Assembly (NCBI GenBank): GCA_038320555.1 | Contig: JBBQEJ010000277.1 | Span: 1-5,252 of the forward strand | Direction of reading: 5' to 3' | Source of the DNA: JALZOC01 sp038320555 | GTDB lineage: Bacteria > Acidobacteriota > Vicinamibacteria > Vicinamibacterales > 2-12-FULL-66-21 | Length of the DNA: 5,252 nt | Shown here: piece after piece, positions 1 to 5,252 of the stretch | Position numbering within the stretch: position 1 is the first letter of the stretch | Layout: the number at the start of each line of letters is the position of its first letter | Made by a program: the position numbers and the translations under genes | The notes under the pieces: model-generated | Databases searched by the model: none | What the model saw: the letters and a program-made list of their open reading frames with translations, nothing else | Told to the model about the DNA's origin: nothing

Positions 1-660
1 GACGAGCAGCTCGATGGCCTTGTTCTCGGCATGCGACGGCCGGCTCTCGAGCCACGTGGCATAGCAGCGAGGATCTCCGGACGGTTGCCGGAGCAGCGCG
101 GGCATCTCCGCGTGCACGAGCAGCGGTAAACCCAGGTGCGCAAGGATGGGCAGAGCCTCGCGCAAGTCCGCCTCGGTGACGTGGCCGAACTCGTCAACGC
201 CAGACGGCGACAGGAAGCACTTGAAGCCACGTACACCGGCGCGCGCAAGCGGTTCGAGATGGCCGGCATTTCCGGGCACCACGCCGCCCCAGAAGCCGAC
301 GTCGACGTGACACTGCCCTTCGGCGGCGCGGCGTTTCGCCTCGAGACCGTTGACGGTCGTCGTCGAGGGCATGCTGTTCAGCGGCATGTCGATGAGCGTC
401 GTCACGCCGCCGGCCGCCGCCGCACGTGTCGCATGCGCGAACCCTTCCCAATCCGTCCGCCCCGGCTCGTTGATGTGCACGTGCGTATCGACAAGCCCTG
501 GAAGCACGACGAGCTCGCGGGCATTGATGTCGTCAACACCTGTCGGCTTGTCTTCATACGCGCCGATGCCGACGATGCGTCCGCCGGTCACGTGAATCGA
601 CGCCGGCCGGGTGCCGCCTGGCAGGACGACGCGCTCGCCGCGAACGATCAACGAATTCAT
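1..660 (-). CDS. allB: Allantoinase, N-terminal 220 residues (gene cut by window edge)
   Basis: Allantoinase is a cytoplasmic amidohydrolase of the dihydroorotase/cyclic amidohydrolase superfamily that opens the hydantoin ring of (S)-allantoin to give allantoate. The translated minus strand shows the N-terminal beta segment (MNSLIVRGERVVLPGG), then DTHVHINEPGR at residues 58-68 with metal-ligand candidates His60 and His62. GFKCFL at 145-150 contains Lys147, expected to be the carboxylated bridging lysine, and LLVHAE at 180-185 contains His183. DMPLNSMPSTTTV (91-103) is also typical of the family. The family is usually about 450 residues, so roughly half the protein lies beyond base 1; the frame is still open there. 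The ATG at 658-660 is preceded by AGGG only 2 nt away, a poor spacing, and by the uricase stop 25 bp upstream, so translation may be coupled to uricase. Alternatives such as dihydropyrimidinase or dihydroorotase are less likely given the uricase/allantoicase neighbours. Confidence 0.93.
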   Translation of the reverse strand, partial: MNSLIVRGERVVLPGGTRPASIHVTGGRIVGIGAYEDKPTGVDDINARELVVLPGLVDTHVHINEPGRTDWEGFAHATRAAAAGGVTTLIDMPLNSMPSTTTVNGLEAKRRAAEGQCHVDVGFWGGVVPGNAGHLEPLARAGVRGFKCFLSPSGVDEFGHVTEADLREALPILAHLGLPLLVHAEMPALLRQPSGDPRCYATWLESRPSHAENKAIELLV

Positions 661-685
661 CACCCTGCGCTGCAGTTCGGGCGCA

Positions 686-1519
686 TCATCGGACGATCGT
701 GGCCTCGATCAACCCATACGGTTCCGTCGTCGCGACAAAGATTTCATTGCGGTTCTCGACGCCGAACGGCGATACGTCGACTGGCAGGTGGTGCCTGTTC
801 GGCATGACGAGGTGAATCGACTCGACAATGTCCACCGAGCGCAGCACCGCTTCTCCGATGTCGTGCAACGTGTGTTGAACCGATCGGCTGTCGTGTTCCG
901 CGAAAGCTTCGAGCAGCGTGCGGCGAACGGCGCGCCAGTGGGTCCCGAAGTCGGATGGAACGCCGGTGTAGCGCCACGTCGCGGTCAACGATGTGGCAAG
1001 TATCCGATCGCGCGTTTCGGGCAGCGTCGTGAGATCGTCCCGCGGATAACCGGTGAATGCGGAATGGCCGGTTTTCATGATGAGCAAGTCCGCGACGCCG
1101 GCATCAATCAGGGTGCGATCGCGTGTGCTGGTAATCCGCGCCGTGCGGGAATCCGGACCAACGCGCGCAAAGGCCTGGCCGTGCTCGCGCCCACCGACCG
1201 CGATACGGCCCCAGAAATGGTCGAGAATGTCGACGCGCACCTGACGGAGAACGGGATTACGATCGAGAAAGTGATGCGCGAGCGCCACGCCGAAGGCTTC
1301 GGGTTCGCTCACGCCGTCGCGCGCCGCGAGCGCGTACACGGTGTTCTTCATCGTGTCGGTCGGCAGGACACCGGTGTTGTCGCCCTTCGTGTACGACTCG
1401 GCGTAGTCCCCTTCGAACCGGATCGCGACCGTCAGATCACGCAGATCGTGCCGGTCACCGTGACGAGTAACACGGACGAGCCGCACGCTGGATTTGCCGT
1501 AGGCCGCGTCGACGAGCAT
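686..1519 (-). CDS. pucL: Urate oxidase (uricase, cofactor-independent)
   Basis: Uricase oxidises urate with O2 to 5-hydroxyisourate and H2O2 without metal or organic cofactor, using two tandem T-fold domains in a homotetramer. The 277-residue product has the family signatures in order. YGKS carries Lys9 (equivalent to Lys10 of the Aspergillus enzyme) and LPTDTMKNT carries Thr54 (Thr57). Phe155 lies in GHSAFTGYPRD, Arg172 in ETRDRILAT, and Gln215 in SVQHTL. PNRH at 240-243 carries Asn241 and His243 (Asn254 and His256). The end EPYGLIEATIVR matches the conserved C-terminus, although there is no SKL-like tail, as expected in bacteria. Length is close to the usual 280-310. I chose the ATG at 1517-1519 because TGGAG sits 6 nt upstream; an in-frame GTG at 1529-1531 would add four residues (VEFC) but its SD is weaker. 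It probably leads an operon with allantoinase, whose start is 25 bp downstream. The symbol follows Bacillus usage; uox or uaZ are equivalents. Confidence 0.95.
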   Translation of the reverse strand: MLVDAAYGKSSVRLVRVTRHGDRHDLRDLTVAIRFEGDYAESYTKGDNTGVLPTDTMKNTVYALAARDGVSEPEAFGVALAHHFLDRNPVLRQVRVDILDHFWGRIAVGGREHGQAFARVGPDSRTARITSTRDRTLIDAGVADLLIMKTGHSAFTGYPRDDLTTLPETRDRILATSLTATWRYTGVPSDFGTHWRAVRRTLLEAFAEHDSRSVQHTLHDIGEAVLRSVDIVESIHLVMPNRHHLPVDVSPFGVENRNEIFVATTEPYGLIEATIVR

Positions 1520-1525
1520 GCAAAA

Positions 1526-1530
1526 CTCCA
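1526..1530 (-). promoter_or_regulatory. Ribosome binding site of urate oxidase
   Basis: The minus strand reads TGGAG here, followed by a 6-nt spacer (TTTTGC) and ATG. This spacing favours the ATG at 1519 over the GTG at 1531, because the GTG codon would overlap the Shine-Dalgarno sequence itself. Confidence 0.6.
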
Positions 1531-1534
1531 CGGA

Positions 1535-1539
1535 AAGGA
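1535..1539 (+). promoter_or_regulatory. Ribosome binding site of allantoicase
   Basis: AAGGA lies 6 nt before the allantoicase ATG at 1546. It sits only 4 bp from the uricase Shine-Dalgarno on the other strand, so the whole 26-bp divergent gap (1520-1545) is essentially two back-to-back ribosome binding sites. Confidence 0.6.
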
Positions 1540-1545
1540 CGCCGC

Positions 1546-2586
1546 ATGAAAACGGGCGCCGATCATAGCACTCCCGCGTTCACGACCCTCCCCGATCTCG
1601 CATCATCGCGCGTCGGCGGCCGGGCTGTCGCCGCGAGCGACGATTTTTTCGCATCCAAGTCCAACCTGCTCAAGCCAGGGCCCGCGGTGTTCATGCCAGG
1701 CAAGTTCACGCACTGGGGTAAATGGATGGACGGATGGGAATCGCGCCGCCGCCGCAAGCCGGGGCACGACTGGTGCATTGTCGCACTCGGTATGCGAGGC
1801 CGCGTGCGCGGCGTGAACATCGACACCAGCCACTTCACAGGCAACTTCCCCTCGCACTGCTCCGTCGACGCCGTTGACGCCACGGTCCCGCTGCGGTCAT
1901 CTGTTTACGCTGCCGAGGGGCCTCCGTGGACGCCGTTCGTACCGAAATCCGAGTTGCGCGGGGACGACAACAATTTCTTCACGGTCGCGGACGAGCGTCC
2001 GTGGACGCATCTGCGATTGAACATTTTTCCTGATGGCGGCGTCGCGCGGCTGCATGCCTACGGAGAGGTGGAAGTGGACTGGTTGCCCGTTGCGCGATCG
2101 GGCCGGCTGGTCGATCTCGCGTCGATTCGAAACGGCGGCCTCGTGCTCGCTGCGAGCGACGTGCACTTCGGCGCAAAGGAAAACCTGATCATGCCGGCGC
2201 GCGCGGCCAATATGGGCGACGGCTGGGAAACGCGTCGACGGCGCGCTCTTGACCCCGATGTGTGGACCGGGCTGACGGCGGACTGGGCCATCGTTCGCCT
2301 CGGCGCGCCTGGCGTCGTACACCGCCTCGAAGTAGACACGCACCACTTCAAAGGCAACTATCCGGACAGCGCGTCAATCGACGGCTGCCTGCTGCCAGGC
2401 GCATCGCTCGACGCCCTCATGTCCGCCGCGTGGGCGACAATCCTTCCGCAGACGAAGCTCCGTGCGGATCATCGGCATTTTTTTTCACGGACGTATCCCG
2501 CGCACCCGGTGTCGCACCTCCGCTTGCACATCTTCCCGGACGGAGGGATCAGCCGCCTGCGAGTCCATGGAACCGCCGCGGGTTGA
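1546..2586 (+). CDS. alc: Allantoicase (allantoate amidinohydrolase)
   Basis: Allantoicase hydrolyses allantoate to (S)-ureidoglycolate and urea in the cytoplasm (EC 3.5.3.4). The 346-residue product matches the usual 330-350 and shows the diagnostic internal duplication of two jelly-roll allantoicase domains, at about residues 31-174 and 204-343. Paired motifs are DDFFASKSNLL (32-42) with DVHFGAKENLI (205-215); MDGWESRRRR (61-70) with GDGWETRRRR (224-233); NIDTSHFTGNFP (91-102) with EVDTHHFKGNYP (262-273); and HLRLNIFPDGGVARL (155-169) with HLRLHIFPDGGISRL (324-338). The ATG is preceded by AAGGA at 6 nt. The second copy has a longer insert after RRRR (ALDPDVWTGL). The last 20 bp overlap the start of the OHCU decarboxylase gene in another frame. 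A run of eight T (2478-2485) encodes Phe312-Phe313 and is unusual in this GC-rich gene; the frame is intact across it. Family assignment is firm. Confidence 0.96.
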   Translation: MKTGADHSTPAFTTLPDLASSRVGGRAVAASDDFFASKSNLLKPGPAVFMPGKFTHWGKWMDGWESRRRRKPGHDWCIVALGMRGRVRGVNIDTSHFTGNFPSHCSVDAVDATVPLRSSVYAAEGPPWTPFVPKSELRGDDNNFFTVADERPWTHLRLNIFPDGGVARLHAYGEVEVDWLPVARSGRLVDLASIRNGGLVLAASDVHFGAKENLIMPARAANMGDGWETRRRRALDPDVWTGLTADWAIVRLGAPGVVHRLEVDTHHFKGNYPDSASIDGCLLPGASLDALMSAAWATILPQTKLRADHRHFFSRTYPAHPVSHLRLHIFPDGGISRLRVHGTAAG

Positions 2587-3067
2587 CGGCGCATCGCCGG
2601 ACGAGGCCCGGGCGCTCCTGCAGGCGTGCTGCGGATCGACCCGATGGGTCGAACGCATGCTTGCTCTGCGCCCTTTCGGGGCCACCGATATCCTGCTGTC
2701 CGCCGCACGGCGCGAATGGTTTGCGTTGACGCCGGAGGATTGGAAGGAAGCGTTTGCGCATCATCCGAAGATCGGTGATCGCGGTATGCTTCGGGCCAGG
2801 TTCCCTGCCACACATCATTTCTCCGAACGCGAGCAGTCAGGCATGGAGACGGCCCCGGACCAGATCATCGACCCGCTCGCCCAGGGCAACGCCGCCTACG
2901 AGCGGCGTTTCGGGCATATCTTCATCGTTTGCGCAACCGGTAAATCCGCCCAGGAAATGCTGGATCTGCTGACTGCCCGACTGCAGAATGATCCCGTTAC
3001 GGAAGTTCGCCTTGCGGCGGAGGAGCAGGCGAAGATCACCGAGCTCCGCTTGAAACAACTGAACTAG
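2567..3067 (+). CDS. uraD: 2-oxo-4-hydroxy-4-carboxy-5-ureidoimidazoline (OHCU) decarboxylase
   Basis: OHCU decarboxylase converts the unstable OHCU stereospecifically to (S)-allantoin and CO2, the third step of urate breakdown. From ATG 2567 the product is 166 residues, the family's usual size, and all helical in look. Family motifs are visible: HPKIG at 66-70 with the likely catalytic His66, SEREQSG at 86-92 with the conserved Glu/Gln pair, and NAAYERRFGHIFIVCATGKS at 108-127. The C-terminal stretch RLAAEEQAKITELRL (148-162) includes the conserved arginine. The start lies inside the allantoicase gene, 20 bp before its end. No good SD is seen (GGAGGG at 2542-2547 is about 19 nt away), so translation probably depends on ribosomes reading allantoicase. 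The frame is open further upstream to a GTG at 2462, but that extension is Arg/Cys/Ser-rich, unlike the family, and reads allantoicase sequence out of frame. Bacterial HIU hydrolase is sometimes fused to this protein; it is not here. Confidence 0.94.
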   Translation: MEPPRVDGASPDEARALLQACCGSTRWVERMLALRPFGATDILLSAARREWFALTPEDWKEAFAHHPKIGDRGMLRARFPATHHFSEREQSGMETAPDQIIDPLAQGNAAYERRFGHIFIVCATGKSAQEMLDLLTARLQNDPVTEVRLAAEEQAKITELRLKQLN

Positions 3068-3079
3068 CAGAACATTACT

Positions 3080-3084
3080 GAGGG
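3080..3084 (+). promoter_or_regulatory. Ribosome binding site of the TPR protein
   Basis: GAGGG lies 5 nt before ATG 3090, in the 22-bp gap after the OHCU decarboxylase stop. It supports this start and independent initiation of translation, in contrast to the overlapping gene upstream. Confidence 0.55.
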
Positions 3085-3089
3085 CCAAC

Positions 3090-4715
3090 ATGACTCACCT
3101 CGTTCGCACTGCCGGAGTCGCAGCGACGGTTCTGTCGGTCGCAGTGACGGCAGCCGCCCAGCATCAACATCAGGCAGGCGGGCAGACGCTCGGCAAGGTG
3201 CACTTCGAGACGTCGTGCCAGCCGGACGTACGTGCCAATTTCGATCGAGCCGTCGCCCTGCTTCACTCTTTCGAGTTCCACTCGGCGATCGAAGAGTTTT
3301 CGAGCGTCCTGCAAAAGGATCCGTCGTGTGCGATGGCGTACTGGGGCATCGCGCTCAGCCGATGGGGAAACCCGTTCGCCGGCCTGAAGGGACCGGCGGT
3401 ATTGGTACCAGGCCGCGAAGCGGCACAGAAGGCTCAGACGACAGGTTCCCCTTCCGCGCGGGAAAAGGCGTACATCAACGCCGTGGCGGAGCTGTTTCGC
3501 GACTACGAGAAGACGCCGCAGCGCGACAGGACCCTCGCGTACGAGAAGGCGATGGAGACGGCCAGCACGGGTTCTCCTGCCGATACGGAGGCACGTATCT
3601 TTTATGCGCTTGCCGTGACGCAGAATGCGTTGCCGACCGACAAGACGTACGCGAGCCAACTGAAGGCAACCGCGATTCTCGAGCCGCTACTCCGCCAGTA
3701 TCCGGACCACCCGGGCCTCGCGCACTACATCATCCATGCGTACGATCAGCCGGCGCTTGCCGCGCGGGCGCTCGACGCCGCGCGCAGCTACGCGAAGATC
3801 GCACCCGACGCGCCACACGCGCTGCACATGCCGTCCCACACCTTTACGCGCGTGGGTGCGTGGAGCGATTCAATCGCCGCCAACATCGCGTCTGCTGATG
3901 CCGCCACGCAGGCCGGCTGCTACGCCGAGGCACTGCATGCCATGGACTACGAGATGTATGCGTACCTGCAGACGGCGCAGGATGTCGCGGCGCGCCGCGT
4001 ATTCGACGGGTTGCCGGCAATCGCACGGCTCTTCGATCCAGGCGCTATTTGCGGGGCAGCGCCCGGGTCCGCCGGACTCTTCGCCCTTGCGGCAATTCCG
4101 GCGCGGTACGCGCTCGAACGCGGTGATTGGAAGTCGGCCGCGGCGCTCGAGCCTGCCACGACCACTTACGCCTGGGTCGACGCGCAGTCACGATTCGCGC
4201 GCGCGCTCGGAGCGGCGAGGAGCGGTAGTCCGGACCGCGCACGCGCGGACATCGATCAGTTGGCGGCGCTTCGCGAAAAGCTCGCGGCGGCCAACGACGG
4301 CTACTGGGCGGGCCAGGTTGATATTCAACGCCGCGTCGCGGAGGCGTGGATGGCGTATGAGGGAGGACGCCGCGATGAGGGGATCGCGCAGCTGACAGCG
4401 GCGGCTGACGCGGAGGATGCCACCGACAAATCGGCCGTCACGCCGGGACCGCTTGCGCCCGCGCGTGAGCTGCTCGGCGACATGTTGCTCGAGGGCGGCC
4501 AGGCCCCTGCCGCGCTCCGAGCCTACGAAGCAACCATGGCCAAGGAGCAGAACCGATTCCGGGCGGTATATGGCGGCGCACGCGCTGCGGCCGCCACCGG
4601 CGACCGCGCATTGGCGGCAAAGTATTACCGCCAGCTCGTGGAGATCTCCCGCCCGGGCGACACCGAGCGGCCGGCACTCAAAGAGGCGAAAGCCTTTCTG
4701 GCGCAAAAGCCCTGA
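3090..4715 (+). CDS. Exported tetratricopeptide-repeat protein of unknown function
   Basis: The 541-residue product begins with a signal peptide: a short positive N-region (Arg6), a hydrophobic core (residues 8-20, rich in Ala/Val) and an AAA-Q cleavage site near 23/24, so the mature protein should be periplasmic or secreted and begins QHQHQ. There is no lipobox cysteine. The rest is mainly alpha-helical with TPR-like helix pairs, clearest at about 47-92 (FDRAVALLHSFEFHSAIEEF then AMAYWGIALS) and at 455-520 near the C-terminus. The middle has a His-rich segment, HPGLAHYIIHAYDQP (207-221) and APHALHMPSHTFTRVGAWSDS (241-261), which looks like the signature of a recurring environmental TPR family rather than generic TPR. 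Only three or four cysteines are visible. I cannot assign an enzymatic activity. It starts 22 bp after uraD on the same strand, so it may be the last gene of that operon, but an SD of its own and a different cellular location leave a purine role unproven. Confidence 0.88.
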   Translation: MTHLVRTAGVAATVLSVAVTAAAQHQHQAGGQTLGKVHFETSCQPDVRANFDRAVALLHSFEFHSAIEEFSSVLQKDPSCAMAYWGIALSRWGNPFAGLKGPAVLVPGREAAQKAQTTGSPSAREKAYINAVAELFRDYEKTPQRDRTLAYEKAMETASTGSPADTEARIFYALAVTQNALPTDKTYASQLKATAILEPLLRQYPDHPGLAHYIIHAYDQPALAARALDAARSYAKIAPDAPHALHMPSHTFTRVGAWSDSIAANIASADAATQAGCYAEALHAMDYEMYAYLQTAQDVAARRVFDGLPAIARLFDPGAICGAAPGSAGLFALAAIPARYALERGDWKSAAALEPATTTYAWVDAQSRFARALGAARSGSPDRARADIDQLAALREKLAAANDGYWAGQVDIQRRVAEAWMAYEGGRRDEGIAQLTAAADAEDATDKSAVTPGPLAPARELLGDMLLEGGQAPAALRAYEATMAKEQNRFRAVYGGARAAAATGDRALAAKYYRQLVEISRPGDTERPALKEAKAFLAQKP

Positions 4716-4728
4716 TGTCTAATCGCGA

Positions 4729-4753
4729 CACGAGAAGGGTTTCCAAACCCGTG
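4729..4753 (+). terminator. Weak hairpin after the TPR gene, possible terminator
   Basis: GGGTTT (4737-4742) and AAACCC (4745-4750) form a 5-6 bp stem with a very short loop, flanked by CAC (4729-4731) and GTG (4751-4753) that could extend it across a 5-nt bulge. It begins 14 bp after the stop codon, where a terminator would be expected, but no T tract follows. It would therefore not be a canonical intrinsic terminator. Confidence 0.3.
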
Positions 4754-4801
4754 TGAGGCGCGGGTCCTGCCGGCGCACAGTTACTGCCCCGACGAGTGTC
4801 G

Positions 4802-4828
4802 CGCAGAGAGCGCAGAGCGCGCGGAGAA
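4802..4828. repeat. Three imperfect tandem 9-bp units (CGCAGAGAG type)
   Basis: The units are CGCAGAGAG, CGCAGAGCG and CGCGGAGAA, directly abutting. They lie in the gene-free stretch between the TPR gene and the IS. Purine-rich CGCAGAG arrays of this kind recur in intergenic regions of several soil bacterial genomes as I recall them; function is unknown, and the copy number in this genome cannot be judged from the window. Confidence 0.55.
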
Positions 4829-4906
4829 GACCAGTGAGGAAGCGGCTGCCGAACAGCGAAGGCTGTCTAACGGAACTGACCTAGTCCCATGGAAGCGAAT
4901 TATCTA

Positions 4907-4918
4907 GGACAAATGTCC
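4907..4918. repeat. 12-bp palindrome upstream of the transposase
   Basis: GGACA and TGTCC are perfect inverted copies separated by AA. It lies 20 bp before the transposase start. It could be part of the IS terminal inverted repeat, a transposase binding site, or an operator over the transposase promoter. Confidence 0.5.
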
Positions 4919-4938
4919 ATAGTGTGATCTAAAGGGAC

Positions 4939-5252
4939 ATGGCAAAAATCGGACGGCCCAGAGCCGAGGTCGTGATCACCGACAGCGAACGAACGGAGTT
5001 GAAGCGCCTGACGAAGCGCGCGCACGTCAATCGGGCCGTCGCCTTTCGTGCGCGACTGGTGCTGGCGGTCGCGGACGACTCCACGGACAAGGCCGTCGCG
5101 CGCCGCCTGCGCACCACGAAGACGACGGTGGCCAAGTGGCGCGTGCGGTTTCATGCCCGCCGGGTGGCGGGGTTGGACGACGAGCCGCGGGTCGGCGCGC
5201 CGCGGACCTTGTCTGACGACGCCGTCGAGGCGGTGATTGTCAAAACGCTGGA
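4939..5252 (+). CDS. IS630-family transposase, N-terminal 104 residues (gene cut by window edge)
   Basis: IS630 transposases belong to the Tc1/mariner-like DDE superfamily and cut and paste the element into TA sites. The visible part is the DNA-binding region: a basic start (MAKIGRPRAEVVIT), then helices from ERTELKRLTKRA (17-28), and a helix-turn-helix of DKAVARRLRTTKTTVAKWRVRF (50-71). The family-typical linker follows: GLDDEPRVGAPRTLSDDAVEAVI (78-100). This N-terminal pattern, ending in DEPRxGxPR, is characteristic of the family. The DDE catalytic domain lies beyond base 5252, so activity cannot be judged; the frame is open to the window end. The ATG follows AAAGGGAC with only a 2-nt gap after GGGA-C, a poor spacing. 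The gene is co-directional with the upstream arm and is probably a passenger inserted downstream of it. Confidence 0.9.
   Translation, partial: MAKIGRPRAEVVITDSERTELKRLTKRAHVNRAVAFRARLVLAVADDSTDKAVARRLRTTKTTVAKWRVRFHARRVAGLDDEPRVGAPRTLSDDAVEAVIVKTL

Larger units (their letters stand above)
4881..5252 (+). mobile_element. IS630-family insertion sequence, left part only
   Basis: The transposase gene beginning at 4939 defines the element, which continues past the window end. The left boundary is not certain. The AT-richer 58 bp before the transposase (4881-4938) differ from the surrounding GC-rich DNA and contain the palindrome GGACA-AA-TGTCC (4907-4918), so they probably belong to the element's left end. 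IS630 elements insert at TA and duplicate it; candidate TA dinucleotides are at 4882, 4901 and 4905. The right end is not available to pair the terminal inverted repeats, so the exact edge is a guess. Confidence 0.55.

Noticed and set aside
136..807. Long plus-strand open frame across the allantoinase and uricase genes
   Set aside because: It is antisense to allantoinase and the end of uricase, both with intact family motifs. Its translation is Arg/His-rich with no recognisable domain, as expected for a shadow frame in GC-rich DNA.
611..1549. 312-codon plus-strand open frame opposite uricase
   Set aside because: The minus strand here encodes a full uricase with all catalytic residues. The plus frame is a composition-driven shadow.
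1563..2357. Several minus-strand open frames opposite allantoicase
   Set aside because: They are short, Arg-rich and lack domains, and lie entirely within the well-supported allantoicase gene.
2462..2566. N-terminal extension of OHCU decarboxylase from GTG 2462
   Set aside because: The extra 35 residues are atypical in composition, exceed the family length and come from the allantoicase gene out of frame. Kept only as the open frame relevant to slippage.
3075..3659. 194-codon minus-strand open frame opposite the TPR gene
   Set aside because: It is antisense to the signal peptide and first TPR units of a 541-residue gene and has an Arg/Leu-rich shadow composition.
4716..4938. Possible small gene, tRNA, CRISPR or attachment site in the intergenic stretch
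   Set aside because: No cloverleaf, no spaced direct repeats, and no open frame with a convincing start. Only the weak hairpin, the 9-bp units and the IS-like end were supportable.
1..5252. A wholly new biological system encoded by the locus
   Set aside because: Four of six genes are standard ureide-pathway enzymes with intact motifs and one is a common transposase family. Only the TPR protein lacks a function.

Overview
The window is a GC-rich, densely packed bacterial locus dominated by purine (urate/ureide) catabolism. At one end it is cut by the edge through an allantoinase gene, and at the other through an insertion-sequence transposase. GC-biased codons, a cofactor-free uricase, a secreted TPR protein of a type common in soil bacteria, and a CGCAGAGAG-type intergenic repeat suggest a soil bacterium. 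Acidobacteriota (Vicinamibacteria-like) is my best guess, but this is a weak inference from style, not from a marker gene.

Layout. Minus strand, transcribed leftward: urate oxidase (686-1519), then allantoinase (660 down to base 1, first 220 residues only), 25 bp apart and probably one operon. Plus strand, transcribed rightward: allantoicase (1546-2586), OHCU decarboxylase (2567-3067, overlapping allantoicase by 20 bp) and a secreted TPR-repeat protein (3090-4715), also tightly spaced. The two arms diverge from a gap of only 26 bp that holds both ribosome binding sites. The 223 bp between 4716 and 4938 contain no gene, only a weak hairpin, a 9-bp tandem repeat and probably the left end of an IS630-family element. 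That element's transposase starts at 4939 and runs off the window.

Together the enzymes make a nearly complete route: urate is oxidised to 5-hydroxyisourate (uricase). HIU hydrolase then gives OHCU, but that gene is not in the window. OHCU is decarboxylated to (S)-allantoin (UraD), opened to allantoate (allantoinase), and split to ureidoglycolate plus urea (allantoicase). The TPR protein is exported and has no evident enzymatic link to the pathway; it may simply share the transcript.

The four purine genes are recognisable known families with their key residues intact, so the core is not a new system. The points most worth a second look are a T8 run in allantoicase placed so that loss of one T would fuse it in frame to the decarboxylase, the extremely compressed divergent start region, and the conserved-looking His-rich segments of the TPR protein.
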